Shown here one piece after another: positions 1 through 9,408 of a DNA stretch of 64,000 bases. The stretch spans positions 1 to 64,000 of the forward strand of contig JAAFIP010000008.1 in the NCBI GenBank assembly GCA_013297865.1, read 5' to 3'. This DNA comes from Polaromonas sp. (GTDB lineage: Bacteria; Pseudomonadota; Gammaproteobacteria; Burkholderiales; Burkholderiaceae_C). Made by a program: the position numbers and the translations under genes. Every line of letters starts with the position of its first letter. Within the stretch, counting starts at the first letter, position 1. The notes beneath the pieces are model-generated. The model was not told where the DNA came from, did not search any database, and was given only the letters and a program-made list of their open reading frames with translations.

Positions 1-1
1 T

Positions 2-103
2 GGTGGCGGTGGCGGCGGTGATGGCGGCGGTTTCCGCAGCCCTTACGGCGGCGGTGGCCGCAGTGGTGGCGGCGGCGGCGGCGGTGGTCGCGGCGGTTAC
101 TAA
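2..103 (+). CDS. C-terminal end of a glycine-rich RNA-binding-type protein (partial)
   Basis: Only the last 33 codons are in the window, running into TAA at 101-103. The residues are almost all Gly with scattered Arg, Ser, Tyr and Phe (for example FRSPYGGGGR), and the protein ends RGGY. Such RGG-like tails are typical of small single-RRM RNA-binding proteins of Burkholderiales and of some DEAD-box helicases. The RNA-binding domain would lie before position 1, so the identity is inferred from the tail alone. A strong terminator follows about 70 bases downstream. Confidence 0.6.
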   Translation, partial: GGGGGGDGGGFRSPYGGGGRSGGGGGGGGRGGY

Positions 104-174
104 AATCTTTGAGGGTTTTACCCTCTGGCTCGCGATGGATGCCTTTGTGGCTTATCGCCGATGCCTAAAGCGTG

Positions 175-200
175 AAAAAAGCCCCGCAAGGGGCTTTTTT
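175..200 (+). terminator. Rho-independent terminator
   Basis: Perfect hairpin AAAAAAGCCCC-GCAA-GGGGCTTTTTT. It ends the glycine-rich protein gene that stops at 103. The A and T tracts flank the GC stem on both sides, so it could act in either direction, but no minus-strand gene converges on it. Confidence 0.9.
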
Positions 201-363
201 GCGCCTGTTACGCTCAACCTGCCTGCCTAAAGCGGGCGTAAAATCGTAAGGATTATGTAAAACAGGTCATGGCTGGTAATAGTGGGCTTGCCCATGCGAA
301 GCTCGCAGTATCGTCATGTTGCTACAAGATACATAGTCAATAACAAACAGGATCAAACGCGCT

Positions 364-1353
364 ATGGGTTTCTTTAATTGGTTGTTGAGCAAACCTGCTG
401 CACCACGGTCAGCGGCGGTGTCGTCGCAGACAGATATCCATGCAACCCTTGCAGACGCTACACGCCCGTTCTCTGGCGGCAAGGCTCCTACTGCAGCAAC
501 CAACCAGAATGCCAACAGCGTCGCCGCACAACGCCTGGAACAGCGCCGCTCTGAACGCAATGCACGCCGTGAACTGCTGTTCCAGGTAGTGCGGGAATCC
601 ATGGTCCGCGTAGGCATCCTGTCTTCAGCTTTCAAATTCAAGGTGCTGGCGCTGGACCAGCGCGGACGCACGTTTTTGGTCATGATTGACCTGTCTTCCG
701 AGTTTGCGGGTGAAACTGACAAACTCTCCGAGATTGAGGCCCTGATTGCACAGTCGGCCAAAACCCGTTTTGAACTGATCGTGCAGGCGGTTTATTGGCG
801 CTTTTATGAAGCGGTTGCCGTCAGCTCTGCCGCGCGCGCGGGCAACGCCAGCGCACCTGCGCCTTTGTTCGGTTTGCCCAGCAGTTCACGCCCAGCTCCC
901 CTGTCGGCTCAGCCTTTCCCCAACGTGCCCCCAGCAGCCCGGCCGGTGGCTGCAGTGCCTACACGCCCTGCAGCACCAGTTGCTTCTCCAGCCGTGGGTA
1001 CGGACCCCTTGCAAGACGAAGAAATCGACGCGTTCAAGCGCGCCCTGGCATCGGGCATGCAGCCTGGCTTGTCGATTCCATTGGGGGGTGCTACCCCCTC
1101 ATTCGAGCGGACACAGCAGATTGCCCCCCGGCAGCCGGCTCCCGCCGCTGCAGCCCTGCCTAAAATGTCCAATCCGGCCATGGCCTCTGCAGCACTTGTG
1201 ACGCCAGCCACTGCGGCCGCGGCGGCCAAGGCGGCTTCTCTGGCCGCCATTCACAACAAACTGCTGCTCACGGGCTACGAAGACACCGAAATGCCCGATT
1301 CAGACGAGCCGGCACCCGCACTGAGTGCCACGCAGTACGGCGAATTGCGCTGA
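364..1353 (+). CDS. Hypothetical protein, Ala/Pro-rich C-terminal half
   Basis: A 329-residue protein I do not recognise. The N-terminal 150 residues look folded, with mixed charge and a stretch around [20 protein letters not shown] suggesting an alpha/beta domain. The C-terminal half is low-complexity, rich in Ala, Pro and Ser, and probably disordered. There is no signal peptide or membrane segment. The stop overlaps the apt start by one base (TGATG), so the two are probably co-translated. That coupling is the only functional hint. The start is supported by a weak AGGA about 10 bases upstream. Confidence 0.7.
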   Translation: MGFFNWLLSKPAAPRSAAVSSQTDIHATLADATRPFSGGKAPTAATNQNANSVAAQRLEQRRSERNARRELLFQVVRESMVRVGILSSAFKFKVLALDQRGRTFLVMIDLSSEFAGETDKLSEIEALIAQSAKTRFELIVQAVYWRFYEAVAVSSAARAGNASAPAPLFGLPSSSRPAPLSAQPFPNVPPAARPVAAVPTRPAAPVASPAVGTDPLQDEEIDAFKRALASGMQPGLSIPLGGATPSFERTQQIAPRQPAPAAAALPKMSNPAMASAALVTPATAAAAAKAASLAAIHNKLLLTGYEDTEMPDSDEPAPALSATQYGELR

Positions 1354-1910
1354 TGCTCACCGCGCCTGCCGTCACCGACTACCTGCGCAGCCATATCCGC
1401 ACCGTACCGGACTGGCCTGCCCCAGGCGTGCAGTTTCGCGACATCACGCCACTGCTGCAGAACCCGCGTGTTTTTCGCGTGCTGATCGATGCATTTGTGC
1501 ACCGCTATATGGACCCTGCGCTGCGCCCCGATGTGGTTGCCGGGCTGGATGCGCGTGGCTTCATCTTGGGCTCGGTGGTGGCCTATGAGCTGAACGTGGG
1601 CTTTGTACCGATACGTAAAAAGGGCAAGCTCCCGTTCACCACGGTGGAAGAAACCTACGAGCTTGAATACGGCAGCGCGACCGTGCAGTTGCACACTGAT
1701 GCGGTGCATACGGGCCAGCGTGTGCTGCTGATCGACGACTTGATTGCCACTGGCGGCACGATGATGGCAGGCAAAAAACTGCTGGAAAAGCTGGGCGCCA
1801 CCGTGATGGAGGGTGCGGCTATTGTCGATCTGCCAGAGCTGCAGGGTTCGGCCAAGCTGCGCAGCGCTGGGCTGAGTTTGTTCACCTTGGTGGATTTCGC
1901 AGGCCACTGA
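1353..1910 (+). CDS. apt: Adenine phosphoribosyltransferase
   Basis: Purine salvage enzyme converting adenine and PRPP to AMP and diphosphate in the cytoplasm. The 185-residue length is normal for Apt. The type I phosphoribosyltransferase PRPP loop [16 protein letters not shown] lies near residues 127-142, and the family-typical [17 protein letters not shown] is near the N-terminus. The start overlaps the upstream stop by one base. AMP nucleosidase (amn) lies far away at the other end of the window and is a separate unit. Confidence 0.96.
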   Translation: MLTAPAVTDYLRSHIRTVPDWPAPGVQFRDITPLLQNPRVFRVLIDAFVHRYMDPALRPDVVAGLDARGFILGSVVAYELNVGFVPIRKKGKLPFTTVEETYELEYGSATVQLHTDAVHTGQRVLLIDDLIATGGTMMAGKKLLEKLGATVMEGAAIVDLPELQGSAKLRSAGLSLFTLVDFAGH

Positions 1911-2086
1911 CAGGCGCATTGCAGCAGGCTGAGCCAGCGGGCAGCAAGAACATTCGTTAGCGCGGTTTACGTAGACTTACAAAGCACACATCCAGCTTTG
2001 CACAGGAGTGTGTACCTTATGGATTGCAGAGGCGTTGGACACGCAGCTGCCAATGCACGCATGTTGGCGTGCAAGAAAGGTATTCC

Positions 2087-2938
2087 ATGAATGCAAGCCT
2101 GTCCTATTCCTCTAACGAACTCCATCCCCATGGGCTGGTTCCAGAAAACAGTTCCCATACCAAGCCCCTGTGGGCTGCTATTGGTGTGCTTAGCGTGTGC
2201 TTGGTCGCCATGGGCGCGAGCCTGGTGCATATCCACAAAGTACCTGCAGAGCCTACGGCTGCACACTTTGCCCCCAACTCTCTGGTCTCGCTGATGGATA
2301 CCCAGACGCCAGCAGCTGACTCCAAGACCAGCAAGTCGATTGACGCTGCAGAGCGTGCACCTGCCAAAGCCAGTGCCAAACCAGCGCCTGCAAAAACCCA
2401 GGTCGCCAGCGCGAAGCCCACGTCAAACACTGCTGCCACCCAATCAAGTGAGTCTCCTGCCTCTGAGCAGGCTGCGCGCAACGTCATGACGCAGGCACCT
2501 GCACCTGAGAGTGCCAAACCAGTATGTGCCAACTGCGGTACGGTCCAGTCGGTCACGCCCGTGATCCGTAACGGCAAGGGCAGTGGTGTCGGCATGGTGG
2601 CAGGCGGTGTGCTTGGGGCTGTACTGGGCAACCAGGTGGGCAAAGGCGATGGCCGTACGGTAGGTACCGTCGTCGGCGCAGTCGGTGGCGGCTGGGCAGG
2701 CAATGCCATCGAGAAAAACATGAAGAAAACCACGGTGTATGCCGTGCAAGTACGCATGGAAGACGGCAGCACCCGCAGCCTGGAGCAAGCTACTGCACCT
2801 GCTGTGGGCAGCAAAGTGACTGTGGAAGGCAACACGCTGCGCGGTTCGGACGGCGCCGTCTACAGCCCGGCGCCCGAGCAACGCGCCCGTGTGGCGCCGC
2901 CCCAGGCGCAACGCGATATTTATTCTACCGGCGGTTAA
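2087..2938 (+). CDS. Glycine-zipper 2TM envelope protein
   Basis: A 283-residue protein. An N-terminal anchor near residues 28-48 (WAAIGVLSVCLVAMGASLV) is followed by a long Ala/Lys/Pro/Ser linker, a CANC motif, and a glycine-zipper module (GMVAGGVLGAVLGNQVGKGD and a second Gly-rich helix) around residues 160-205. This architecture matches the SlyB/PcP/17-kDa antigen-like glycine-zipper family in the envelope, whose exact role is mostly unknown. I chose ATG at 2087 because it has AGAAAGG at good spacing. A TTG 21 codons upstream lacks one. The gene ends in a repeat element plus terminator. Confidence 0.8.
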   Translation: MNASLSYSSNELHPHGLVPENSSHTKPLWAAIGVLSVCLVAMGASLVHIHKVPAEPTAAHFAPNSLVSLMDTQTPAADSKTSKSIDAAERAPAKASAKPAPAKTQVASAKPTSNTAATQSSESPASEQAARNVMTQAPAPESAKPVCANCGTVQSVTPVIRNGKGSGVGMVAGGVLGAVLGNQVGKGDGRTVGTVVGAVGGGWAGNAIEKNMKKTTVYAVQVRMEDGSTRSLEQATAPAVGSKVTVEGNTLRGSDGAVYSPAPEQRARVAPPQAQRDIYSTGG

Positions 2939-2940
2939 TT

Positions 2941-2990
2941 GCTATTTGTTTAATAGCTGCTCCCGCGATATTTTAAAGGGCTGCGGCCCT
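2941..2990 (-). repeat. Family 1 dispersed repeat, copy 1
   Basis: Read on the minus strand, this has the family order: GGCC-type short hairpin, AATATCGCGGGAGCAGC core, then GCTATTAAACAAATAGC palindrome. It begins two bases after the stop of the glycine-zipper gene. Its GC hairpin half doubles as the stem of that gene's terminator. Confidence 0.85.
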
Positions 2991-2995
2991 TTTTT
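2975..2995 (+). terminator. Rho-independent terminator inside repeat copy 1
   Basis: AAAGGGC-TGCG-GCCCTTT followed by further Ts. It ends the glycine-zipper gene and sits just before the convergent mnmA stop at 3023. The stem coincides with the GC-rich arm of a family 1 repeat. Confidence 0.8.
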
Positions 2996-3022
2996 ATACT
3001 GGATAAAGCTATCAGGCGATTA

Positions 3023-4144
3023 CTACACAGGCGTGTGTGATGCAATCACACCGCCGCCCAAGCACACCTCGCCGTTGTAGAGTACGGCCGACTGGCCGGG
3101 CGTGACAGCCCATTGCGCTGCGGGAAAATCCAGATCAAAGCCGTCCTGGCGAACCTGCGTCAATGTGCAGGGCGCATCACTTTGCCGGTAGCGCGCCTTG
3201 CTGCCGTAGCCGCCATCTGCAGGCGCTTGGCCCGCACACCAGCTGACATCGTCGGCGTGCAGCGCTGCTGACAGCAGCCAAGGGTGTGCATGGCCCTGCA
3301 CCACCCACAGGGTGTTCTTCTCCATGTCCTTGCGCGCCACAAACCAGGGCGAGTGGTCGCCACTGCCACGCTGCGCACCTTTGGCCTTGATGCCACCAAT
3401 ACCCAGGCCCTGGCGCTGGCCCAGCGTGTAGAAGCTCAGGCCTACATGCTCTCCAATGGTGTGGCCTTGTTCGTTTTTGATCGGGCCAGGCTCTTTATGG
3501 ATGTAGCGGTTGAGAAACTCTCGGAAAGGCCGCTCGCCAATGAAGCAGATGCCAGTAGAGTCTTTTTTCCTGGCGTTGGGCAAACCGATTTCCTGGGCAA
3601 TGCTGCGCACCTGGGTTTTGTGCAGCTCGCCCACTGGGAAGAGGGTGCTGGCCAGTTGCTGCTGGTTCAGACGGTGCAGAAAATAACTTTGGTCTTTGGC
3701 CGGGTCCAGGCCCTTGAGCAGCTCGTACAGCCCGGTATCAGGGTGGCGACGCACGCGGGCATAGTGGCCAGTGGCAATTTTTTCAGCGCCCAGGCGCATG
3801 GCATGGTCGAGAAAGGATTTGAACTTGATCTCGGCGTTGCACAGAATGTCCGGGTTGGGGGTACGCCCGGCCTGGTATTCGCGCACAAACTCGGCAAACA
3901 CGCGGTCTTTGTATTCAGCGGCAAAGTTCACATGCTCCATCTCAATGCCCAGCACATCTGCCACTGCTGCGGCGTCTACGAAATCGATATTGCTGGAGCA
4001 ATACTCACTATCATCATCGTCTTCCCAGTTCTTCATGAAGATGCCGATGACCTCATAGCCCTGCTGCTTGAGCAGGTAGGCGCTGACCGCAGAGTCTACC
4101 CCTCCGCTCAATCCCACCACTACGCGACCTTTGCTGTTTGTCAT
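3023..4144 (-). CDS. mnmA: tRNA-specific 2-thiouridylase
   Basis: Thiolates U34 at the wobble position of Lys, Glu and Gln tRNAs using sulfur relayed by the Tus/IscS system. The protein has 373 residues. It has the ATP-pyrophosphatase loop GLSGGVDS at residues 11-18, the catalytic pair Cys102 (in TPNPDILCN) and Cys200 (in STGIC), and the family GHYAR motif. The start MTNSKG at 4144 is preferred. An in-frame upstream start would add 17 residues not seen in the family and would read towards the terminator hairpin at 4179-4212. Confidence 0.96.
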   Translation of the reverse strand: MTNSKGRVVVGLSGGVDSAVSAYLLKQQGYEVIGIFMKNWEDDDDSEYCSSNIDFVDAAAVADVLGIEMEHVNFAAEYKDRVFAEFVREYQAGRTPNPDILCNAEIKFKSFLDHAMRLGAEKIATGHYARVRRHPDTGLYELLKGLDPAKDQSYFLHRLNQQQLASTLFPVGELHKTQVRSIAQEIGLPNARKKDSTGICFIGERPFREFLNRYIHKEPGPIKNEQGHTIGEHVGLSFYTLGQRQGLGIGGIKAKGAQRGSGDHSPWFVARKDMEKNTLWVVQGHAHPWLLSAALHADDVSWCAGQAPADGGYGSKARYRQSDAPCTLTQVRQDGFDLDFPAAQWAVTPGQSAVLYNGEVCLGGGVIASHTPV

Positions 4145-4178
4145 GGTCTGTATTATCCGCGAGCTGTGGAAAATCCAT

Positions 4179-4212
4179 AAAAAAAGAGCCCCCAAGCTTT
4201 CGCCTGGGGGCC
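4179..4212 (-). terminator. Rho-independent terminator (minus strand)
   Basis: On the minus strand, GGGCCCCCAGGCGAAAGC-type stem-loop closing with TTGGGGGC and a run of seven Ts. It lies 36 bases after the stop of the repeat protein gene at 4248 and insulates it from mnmA, which starts at 4144 on the same strand. Confidence 0.88.
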
Positions 4213-4247
4213 CATCAAACTCAAGGAAATTGGACTGTCAGTACCGC

Positions 4248-6281
4248 TTATTTGGGAGATACGCCCAGGGACTTGACGGTCTCCAGGTTCAGATACGCAT
4301 CCACAGGCAGGCCTTTGGCGGTCTGGTAGCCATTGACTGCGCGCATGGTCTGTGCACGGATCACACCGTCCATTGGGCCAGGGTTGTAGCCTGCTTTGGA
4401 CAGGGCTTGCTGGATCTCAACGATCTTGGTGGGTGTTGCGTTGGTCTCGCACAGGATCGAGCGCCACTGCTCGCTGGCATCAGACACCTTCACGCTTTGT
4501 GTCAGGTCCTGGTACTGCGCTGGCACTTCCACTTCACGTGTGCTGGCTTCGCGGTCGATCACCTGGCGGGTCACGGTCTTGTACACGGCGGGCACAGTCT
4601 CTTCACGCACTGTGGCTTCCTTGTCCACCACACGGCGGCTCACGGTCTGGTACTGCGCTGGGGTTGGGATCTGGCGTGAGCTTGGTGGCTGGTCCACAAC
4701 CTGACGGGTCACGGTCTTGTACTGAGCAGGGATCTTGACCTCAGCCTGGCTGGCTGGCTTGTCAATCACCTGGCGCGTGATGGTCTTGAAGGTGGCAGGA
4801 ATCACCACTTCGGTCGTCACGGCTGGGGTGTCTTCCACACGGCTGACCACGGTCTTGTAGGTAGCTGGGGTTTCGATTTCGCGCGTGGTGGCAGGCTTGT
4901 CAATCACCTGACGCGACACGGTGGTGTACACCGCAGGGATCACAATCTCGCGCACATAGCCTTCTGCACCAGACTCAGCACCGTCGGACTTTTCGCCAGC
5001 GGCTTTGCCTGCTGCGCTGCCGCCAGTGGCCTTGGCCACTTCAGAGGCGCGCAGAATCTTCTCGCCGTTCGGGCCGGAGACGATGTCACCAGAGTCATTG
5101 AACTTGTAGCCACGGGTCTTCATGGCTTCAATATCAATCACCTGACGGGTGTAGGTCTGGCGTGTCTCTGGAATGGCTACTTCGCGTGTGCTGGGTGCCT
5201 TGTCCACAGCCTGGCTGGTCACGTTGGCGTACTCAGCAGGTACCTCGACCTCGCGCACGGTGGCAGGTGTCTTCACTACACGGCGGGTGATGGTTTCAAA
5301 ACGCTCGGGCACTTCCACCAGACACATGACATCGTCGTCCAGCGAGCTGTTGTCGCTGGGGGTGTAGCCTGCATTGGTCTTGCCACCGGCGACAGGATTG
5401 CCTTTGGCATCAAAAGCAAATCCCTTCACAGGACGCACTTCCTTGGCTTGGCCCAGGTAGGCACGGCCACGCTTCCACTCGGTGGAGGCATCAGCCACTT
5501 TGATACGCTCGGTCACGGTTTCGTACACGGCAGGCACTTCTACCAGACGCTTGGAAGCTTCCTTGACCAGTACGCGCTCGGTCACGGTCTTGACGGTGCC
5601 TGGCACGGTTTCGATGCGGCTGCTGGCAGCACGCAGAACGGTGGATTCGGTCAGCGTCTTCAGGGGAATGGCGATCGGCTCATAGCGAACCGATGCGGGG
5701 CGTGACTCAACCTGCTCGGTAACGGTTTTGTAGGTCGCAGGGATCACTTCCACGCGGGTGGTCGCGGGGCGGTCGATGACTTTTTCTTCGACATTCTTGT
5801 AAGTCGCTGGTACCACTTTGAGCTCTTTGCGCTCTGGCGTAGCCAATACCTGCTCAGAGACCGTCTTGTAGGTCGCAGGAATCACGTCGATGCGCGAGCT
5901 AGCAGCGACAACTTCAATCTGCTCTGACGTGGTCTTGTAGGTGCCGGGAATAGGCTCGGTGCGGTTGCCTGCAGGCACCACCACCACTTGCTCGCTCACG
6001 TTTTTATAGGTGGCGGCTACGGGGTAGGTGCGCTTGTACTCTGGGCTAACCAGCACCTGCTCAGTGACGGTTTTGTACGTCGCAGGAATCACCTCGATGC
6101 GCTTGGAAGCCGGCACCGAGACAACGCGCTCTGATTTGGTTTCGAATTTGGCAGGTACGATAACCTTGGCATAGCACTCGCCCGCGACCATATTGGCGGG
6201 ACCTGTGCTGGTGGTTTGTGCTTGGGCAGAAACTGCCATCAGCACCGCACCTGCGATCAGAGTTAAGTTGTAATTTTTCAT
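4248..6281 (-). CDS. Secreted 20-repeat protein with C-terminal peptidoglycan-binding domain
   Basis: A 677-residue protein. A signal peptide (MKNYNLTLIAGAVLMAVSAQAQ) is followed by twenty copies of a 23-residue unit of pattern R-(I/V)-E-V-I-P-A-T-Y-K-T-V-T-(E/R)-Q-V plus a short variable tail. Two inserts interrupt the array: one after unit 10 with EWKRGRAYLGQ, and one after unit 13 that is Gly/Ala-rich. The last 55 residues (KIVEIQQALSKAGYNPGPMD onward) form a PG_binding_1-like fold. It is probably periplasmic or outer-envelope and anchored to the cell wall. No enzymatic domain is visible. It is transcribed alone, ending at the terminator at 4179-4212. Confidence 0.8.
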   Translation of the reverse strand: MKNYNLTLIAGAVLMAVSAQAQTTSTGPANMVAGECYAKVIVPAKFETKSERVVSVPASKRIEVIPATYKTVTEQVLVSPEYKRTYPVAATYKNVSEQVVVVPAGNRTEPIPGTYKTTSEQIEVVAASSRIDVIPATYKTVSEQVLATPERKELKVVPATYKNVEEKVIDRPATTRVEVIPATYKTVTEQVESRPASVRYEPIAIPLKTLTESTVLRAASSRIETVPGTVKTVTERVLVKEASKRLVEVPAVYETVTERIKVADASTEWKRGRAYLGQAKEVRPVKGFAFDAKGNPVAGGKTNAGYTPSDNSSLDDDVMCLVEVPERFETITRRVVKTPATVREVEVPAEYANVTSQAVDKAPSTREVAIPETRQTYTRQVIDIEAMKTRGYKFNDSGDIVSGPNGEKILRASEVAKATGGSAAGKAAGEKSDGAESGAEGYVREIVIPAVYTTVSRQVIDKPATTREIETPATYKTVVSRVEDTPAVTTEVVIPATFKTITRQVIDKPASQAEVKIPAQYKTVTRQVVDQPPSSRQIPTPAQYQTVSRRVVDKEATVREETVPAVYKTVTRQVIDREASTREVEVPAQYQDLTQSVKVSDASEQWRSILCETNATPTKIVEIQQALSKAGYNPGPMDGVIRAQTMRAVNGYQTAKGLPVDAYLNLETVKSLGVSPK

Positions 6282-6557
6282 AATTGTCCTCTTGCTTGAA
6301 GTTGATTGAATGCAAACTGTGTATCGGGCCTAATCCCAATCCCTGATTTATAGTTCTTATTTGCCTGTTTTGCCCGTGCAGTAACAACGTAAATAATGTT
6401 CCAGTGCAATCCGGTACAGCCGCGTGGTGGGCGGGTGACAAGTGTGTGAGATATGCCATACCTGTGCAACAGAAAGCACTACGCAATTGGTAAGCAAATA
6501 TGTTCGCTTTCTCACAAAAGCGCGCCGTATTGAAACATCAACTTACAAATTAGTGGG

Positions 6558-7457
6558 CTAACGGCGGTTTTTGGTCGAAGAGAGAAAACTGTGCAGCTGC
6601 ACAGCCGCTGGACTGATGGTAGCACCGCGGCGCATGATCAGCCCCAGCTCGCGTTGCAGCACAGGTGCTACCAATGGAATGCCCACCACATTGCTCTGAT
6701 CTGCTGAGGGCATGGCCATGCGCGGCACCGCTGCAATGCCCAGTCCTGCTTCCACCAGGCCCAGCAGGGTTTGCATATGCCGTGTCTCGATCACGCACTG
6801 CGGCCTGTCAGGCACCTGGGCCAAAGCCAAATCCATCAGCAGGCGATTGCCTGAGTCTTTGCCCACGGACATGAAATGGTAGGGTGCCAGTTGACTCCAG
6901 GTCACGCTGCGCTTGCTGGCCAGGGGATGGTCGCGGCGGCACGCCAGCACAAAACGTTCTTTGAGCAAGGGTTCAAACACCAGATCAGGCTCCTGGCGGC
7001 CCATGAAGTTCAGCCCCAGGTCGGCCTCGCCCTGGGCGACGACCTTGAGCACCTCATTGGCATGGGCATCGTGGATGCGGATGCGGACCTTGGGAAACTT
7101 GGCATGAAAACGCTGCAGCACCTGGGGCAAGAAGTAGCGACTGGCCGAGGGCACGCAGGCAATGGTGACCAGGCCCATGCGGTTGGATGCCACGTCCTCC
7201 ACCCCCAGCAATATGCCATCCAGATCGGAGAGGATCTGCTGCGCCTTGCGTGCAAAATCACGCCCCACGGTGGTCAGGCTCACGCGCCGCGTGGTGCGCT
7301 CAAGCAGGCGCACGCCCAGCGCCTGCTCGAGTTTGTCGATACGCCTGCTCAGCGCAGGCTGGGACAGGGCGATGGATTGGGCCGCTGCGCGGAAGCTGCC
7401 CAGCTGCGCCACGGCGCTGAAGGCCTGCAGATCGGCCAGGTCAAATTTGAGTGCCAT
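6558..7457 (-). CDS. LysR-family transcriptional regulator of the tcu-like operon
   Basis: 299 residues. An N-terminal winged HTH (LQAFSAVAQLGSFRAAAQSI then SQPALSRRIDKLEQALG, residues 8-50) precedes a LysR substrate-binding domain. It is divergent from the SDR-led catabolic operon with 111 bases between starts. That gap contains a 17-bp perfect palindrome of LysR type, so it very likely regulates the operon in response to its substrate. The role resembles TcuR of tricarballylate loci, but the ligand cannot be read from sequence. Confidence 0.9.
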   Translation of the reverse strand: MALKFDLADLQAFSAVAQLGSFRAAAQSIALSQPALSRRIDKLEQALGVRLLERTTRRVSLTTVGRDFARKAQQILSDLDGILLGVEDVASNRMGLVTIACVPSASRYFLPQVLQRFHAKFPKVRIRIHDAHANEVLKVVAQGEADLGLNFMGRQEPDLVFEPLLKERFVLACRRDHPLASKRSVTWSQLAPYHFMSVGKDSGNRLLMDLALAQVPDRPQCVIETRHMQTLLGLVEAGLGIAAVPRMAMPSADQSNVVGIPLVAPVLQRELGLIMRRGATISPAAVQLHSFLSSTKNRR

Positions 7458-7486
7458 ATCCGTTTAGTGTGCGAAACACATCAATC

Positions 7487-7503
7487 ATTGCAAATAATGC
7501 AAT
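7487..7503. promoter_or_regulatory. Probable LysR operator
   Basis: ATTGCA-AATAA-TGCAAT is a 17-bp perfect inverted repeat that contains a T-N11-A motif. It lies 30 bases before the LysR start and 66 bases before the SDR start. A weaker TGTG-CGAAA-CACA dyad sits at 7468-7480. The location between divergent genes is the usual site for autoregulation plus target activation by LysR proteins. Confidence 0.7.
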
Positions 7504-7568
7504 TTACAGCATATTGGCCTGACCCGAAAATACAGCCTGTTTTCCACCCCTTTCACTGCACAACCACC

Positions 7569-8324
7569 ATGGATCTGAAAATCAAAGACAAAACCGCTCT
7601 CATCACAGGCGCCAGTACCGGCATAGGCCGCGCGATCGCCAAGGCCCTGGCGGCCGAAGGGGTGCGCATTGCGGTGTCAGCGCGGCGTGTGAATCTGCTG
7701 GAAACGCTGTCCCAGGAGATCGTCGCTGCGGGCGGCGTCAAGCCCGTGATTATTGAATCCGACCTGTATGCCGATGATGCAGCCAAGCAATTGGCCAGCC
7801 GGGCCATGGCGGGGCTGGGGCAGGTGGACATTCTGGTGAACAATGCCGGGGGCTCACGCAGCTTCAAGGAGCTGCATGTGAGCGAAGAGGCCTGGCAGGA
7901 GGCGATTACCCTGAACTTTCACCGCCCGCGTCAGGTCGCCGATGCGCTGATTGACCAGATGGTGGCACGCGGGTGGGGGCGCATCATCAACATCACTGGC
8001 AAGAGCGAGCCCGAGCACACCAACGGCGCGTTCTGTGCCAAGGCGGGCATCCACTCCTGGGCCAAGGGCCTGTCGCGCATGGTGGGCAAAAACGGCGTGA
8101 CGATCAACTGCATTCCCCCCGGGCGCATTCATTCTGAACAAATCTTTCGCAACTACACACCCGAGTACCGCCAGTGGCAGTCGGACAACGAGATTCCCGT
8201 GGGCCGCTACGGTGAGCCCGAAGAGCTGGCCCACCTGGTGTGCTTTCTGGCCTCGCCACTGGCTTCCTACATCACCGGCGCAGTGATTCCGGTAGATGGG
8301 GGCCTGCGTAAATACCAATTTTGA
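7569..8324 (+). CDS. SDR-family oxidoreductase with disrupted YxxxK motif
   Basis: 251 residues with a Rossmann fold: TGASTGIG at residues 14-21, NNAG at 91-94, and the C-terminal PVDGG. The expected catalytic YxxxK reads A-F-C-A-K (154-158), so the usual Tyr is Ala, with Phe next to it. The protein may use a different residue or not be a standard dehydrogenase. It is first gene of the operon with the Bug receptor, aldolase and tcuAB, suggesting work on a hydroxy- or keto-acid substrate. ATG at 7569 is chosen because the SDR domain starts there. A longer in-frame reading overlaps LysR. Confidence 0.85.
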   Translation: MDLKIKDKTALITGASTGIGRAIAKALAAEGVRIAVSARRVNLLETLSQEIVAAGGVKPVIIESDLYADDAAKQLASRAMAGLGQVDILVNNAGGSRSFKELHVSEEAWQEAITLNFHRPRQVADALIDQMVARGWGRIINITGKSEPEHTNGAFCAKAGIHSWAKGLSRMVGKNGVTINCIPPGRIHSEQIFRNYTPEYRQWQSDNEIPVGRYGEPEELAHLVCFLASPLASYITGAVIPVDGGLRKYQF

Positions 8325-8373
8325 TTCTTGGCAAGTCTGGCACAGTCATGTCCAAGATAACGAGGAGACACAG

Positions 8374-9360
8374 ATGACAGGTTTTTCCCTGCGCCGCAGG
8401 CAGCTGACACTCGCGCTGGGCGGTGCCAGCATGACAGCCAGCCCCTATGTGCAAGCCCAGGCCTGGCCTGCAAAAAGCATCCGCCTGATCGTGCCGTTTG
8501 CCCCAGGTGGCACCAGCTCGGTGGTGGCGCGCAGTGTGGCTGATGAGCTGGCGCGGCAGCTGGGTGTGGGCGTGGTGATCGACAACAAAGGCGGCGGCGG
8601 CGGTGTCTCTGCGATGGCTGAGGCCAAGGCGGCAACGCCCGATGGCTACACCTTGGTCATTACCCATGTGGGCACACTGGCCGTCAACCCCTACATGCTG
8701 AAAAACCAGCCGTATGACGTGAACAAGGATTTCACGCCGATTACCATGCTGGCCAAGGTACCCAACATTTTTGTCATCAACCCCGACGTGCCTGCGCAGA
8801 ACTTCAAGGAGTTTGTAGCCTACACCAAGAAAAATCCAGGCCGCCTGAACTATGGCAGCGCAGGCAACGCCAGTGCGGGGCATCTGGCCATGGAGTACCT
8901 GAAGATGGTCACGGGTATGTTCATCACCCACATCCCCTACCGCGGCACCGGGCCCCAGCTGACCGATTTGCTGGCCGGACGCACCCAGGCCAGCAGTGCG
9001 GGCACGCCCGCCCTTATGCCGCATATCCGCGCTGGCAAGCTGCGCGCCATCGCCACGGGCACCACCACGCGCATTGCCGCGCTGCCTGATACGCCCACCG
9101 TGCAGGAGATGGGTTTCAAAGACTTTGAAACCAGCCAGTGGTATGGCATGCACGCGCCCGCCGGCACGCCAGCTGCCATCGTACAAAAGCTGCAAGAAGA
9201 GTGTGCCAAGGCCATCCGTTCCAAGGCTGTGCAGGAGCGCTTTGCCTTTGACAACGCCGAAGGTGGCGGTGGCCCCTCCAGCGAATATGCCGCGTACATC
9301 GCTCGCGAGCAGAAGATATGGAAAGAAATCGTACAGCGCACCGGCATGAAGGCCGACTGA
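8374..9360 (+). CDS. Tripartite tricarboxylate transporter receptor (Bug family)
   Basis: 328 residues. A periplasmic extracytoplasmic binding protein of the TctC/Bug type that captures carboxylates. It has a signal peptide with an RRR stretch that could be Tat-type (SLRRRQLTLALGGASMTASP), then the family hallmarks WPAKSIRLIVPFAPGG, VDNKGGGGG-like and YGSAGN. Start ATG 8374 follows CGAGGAGA. No TctA/TctB membrane subunits lie nearby, which is common for Bug receptors in Burkholderiales. It may use subunits elsewhere or serve as a sensor. Confidence 0.92.
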   Translation: MTGFSLRRRQLTLALGGASMTASPYVQAQAWPAKSIRLIVPFAPGGTSSVVARSVADELARQLGVGVVIDNKGGGGGVSAMAEAKAATPDGYTLVITHVGTLAVNPYMLKNQPYDVNKDFTPITMLAKVPNIFVINPDVPAQNFKEFVAYTKKNPGRLNYGSAGNASAGHLAMEYLKMVTGMFITHIPYRGTGPQLTDLLAGRTQASSAGTPALMPHIRAGKLRAIATGTTTRIAALPDTPTVQEMGFKDFETSQWYGMHAPAGTPAAIVQKLQEECAKAIRSKAVQERFAFDNAEGGGGPSSEYAAYIAREQKIWKEIVQRTGMKAD

Positions 9361-9408
9361 ACGCCTGCCTCTCGCCTGCACCCATCTGCTTGACAGCACC
9401 CCATCACC

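Noticed and set aside
3-230. Alanine/valine-rich plus-strand frame at the window start
   Set aside because: The real frame is one base earlier (Gly-rich, ending at 103). The other is a shifted reading of the GGC repeats.
4248-6281. Tandem DNA repeat or CRISPR in the 20-repeat gene
   Set aside because: The periodicity is at the protein level; DNA units differ substantially.
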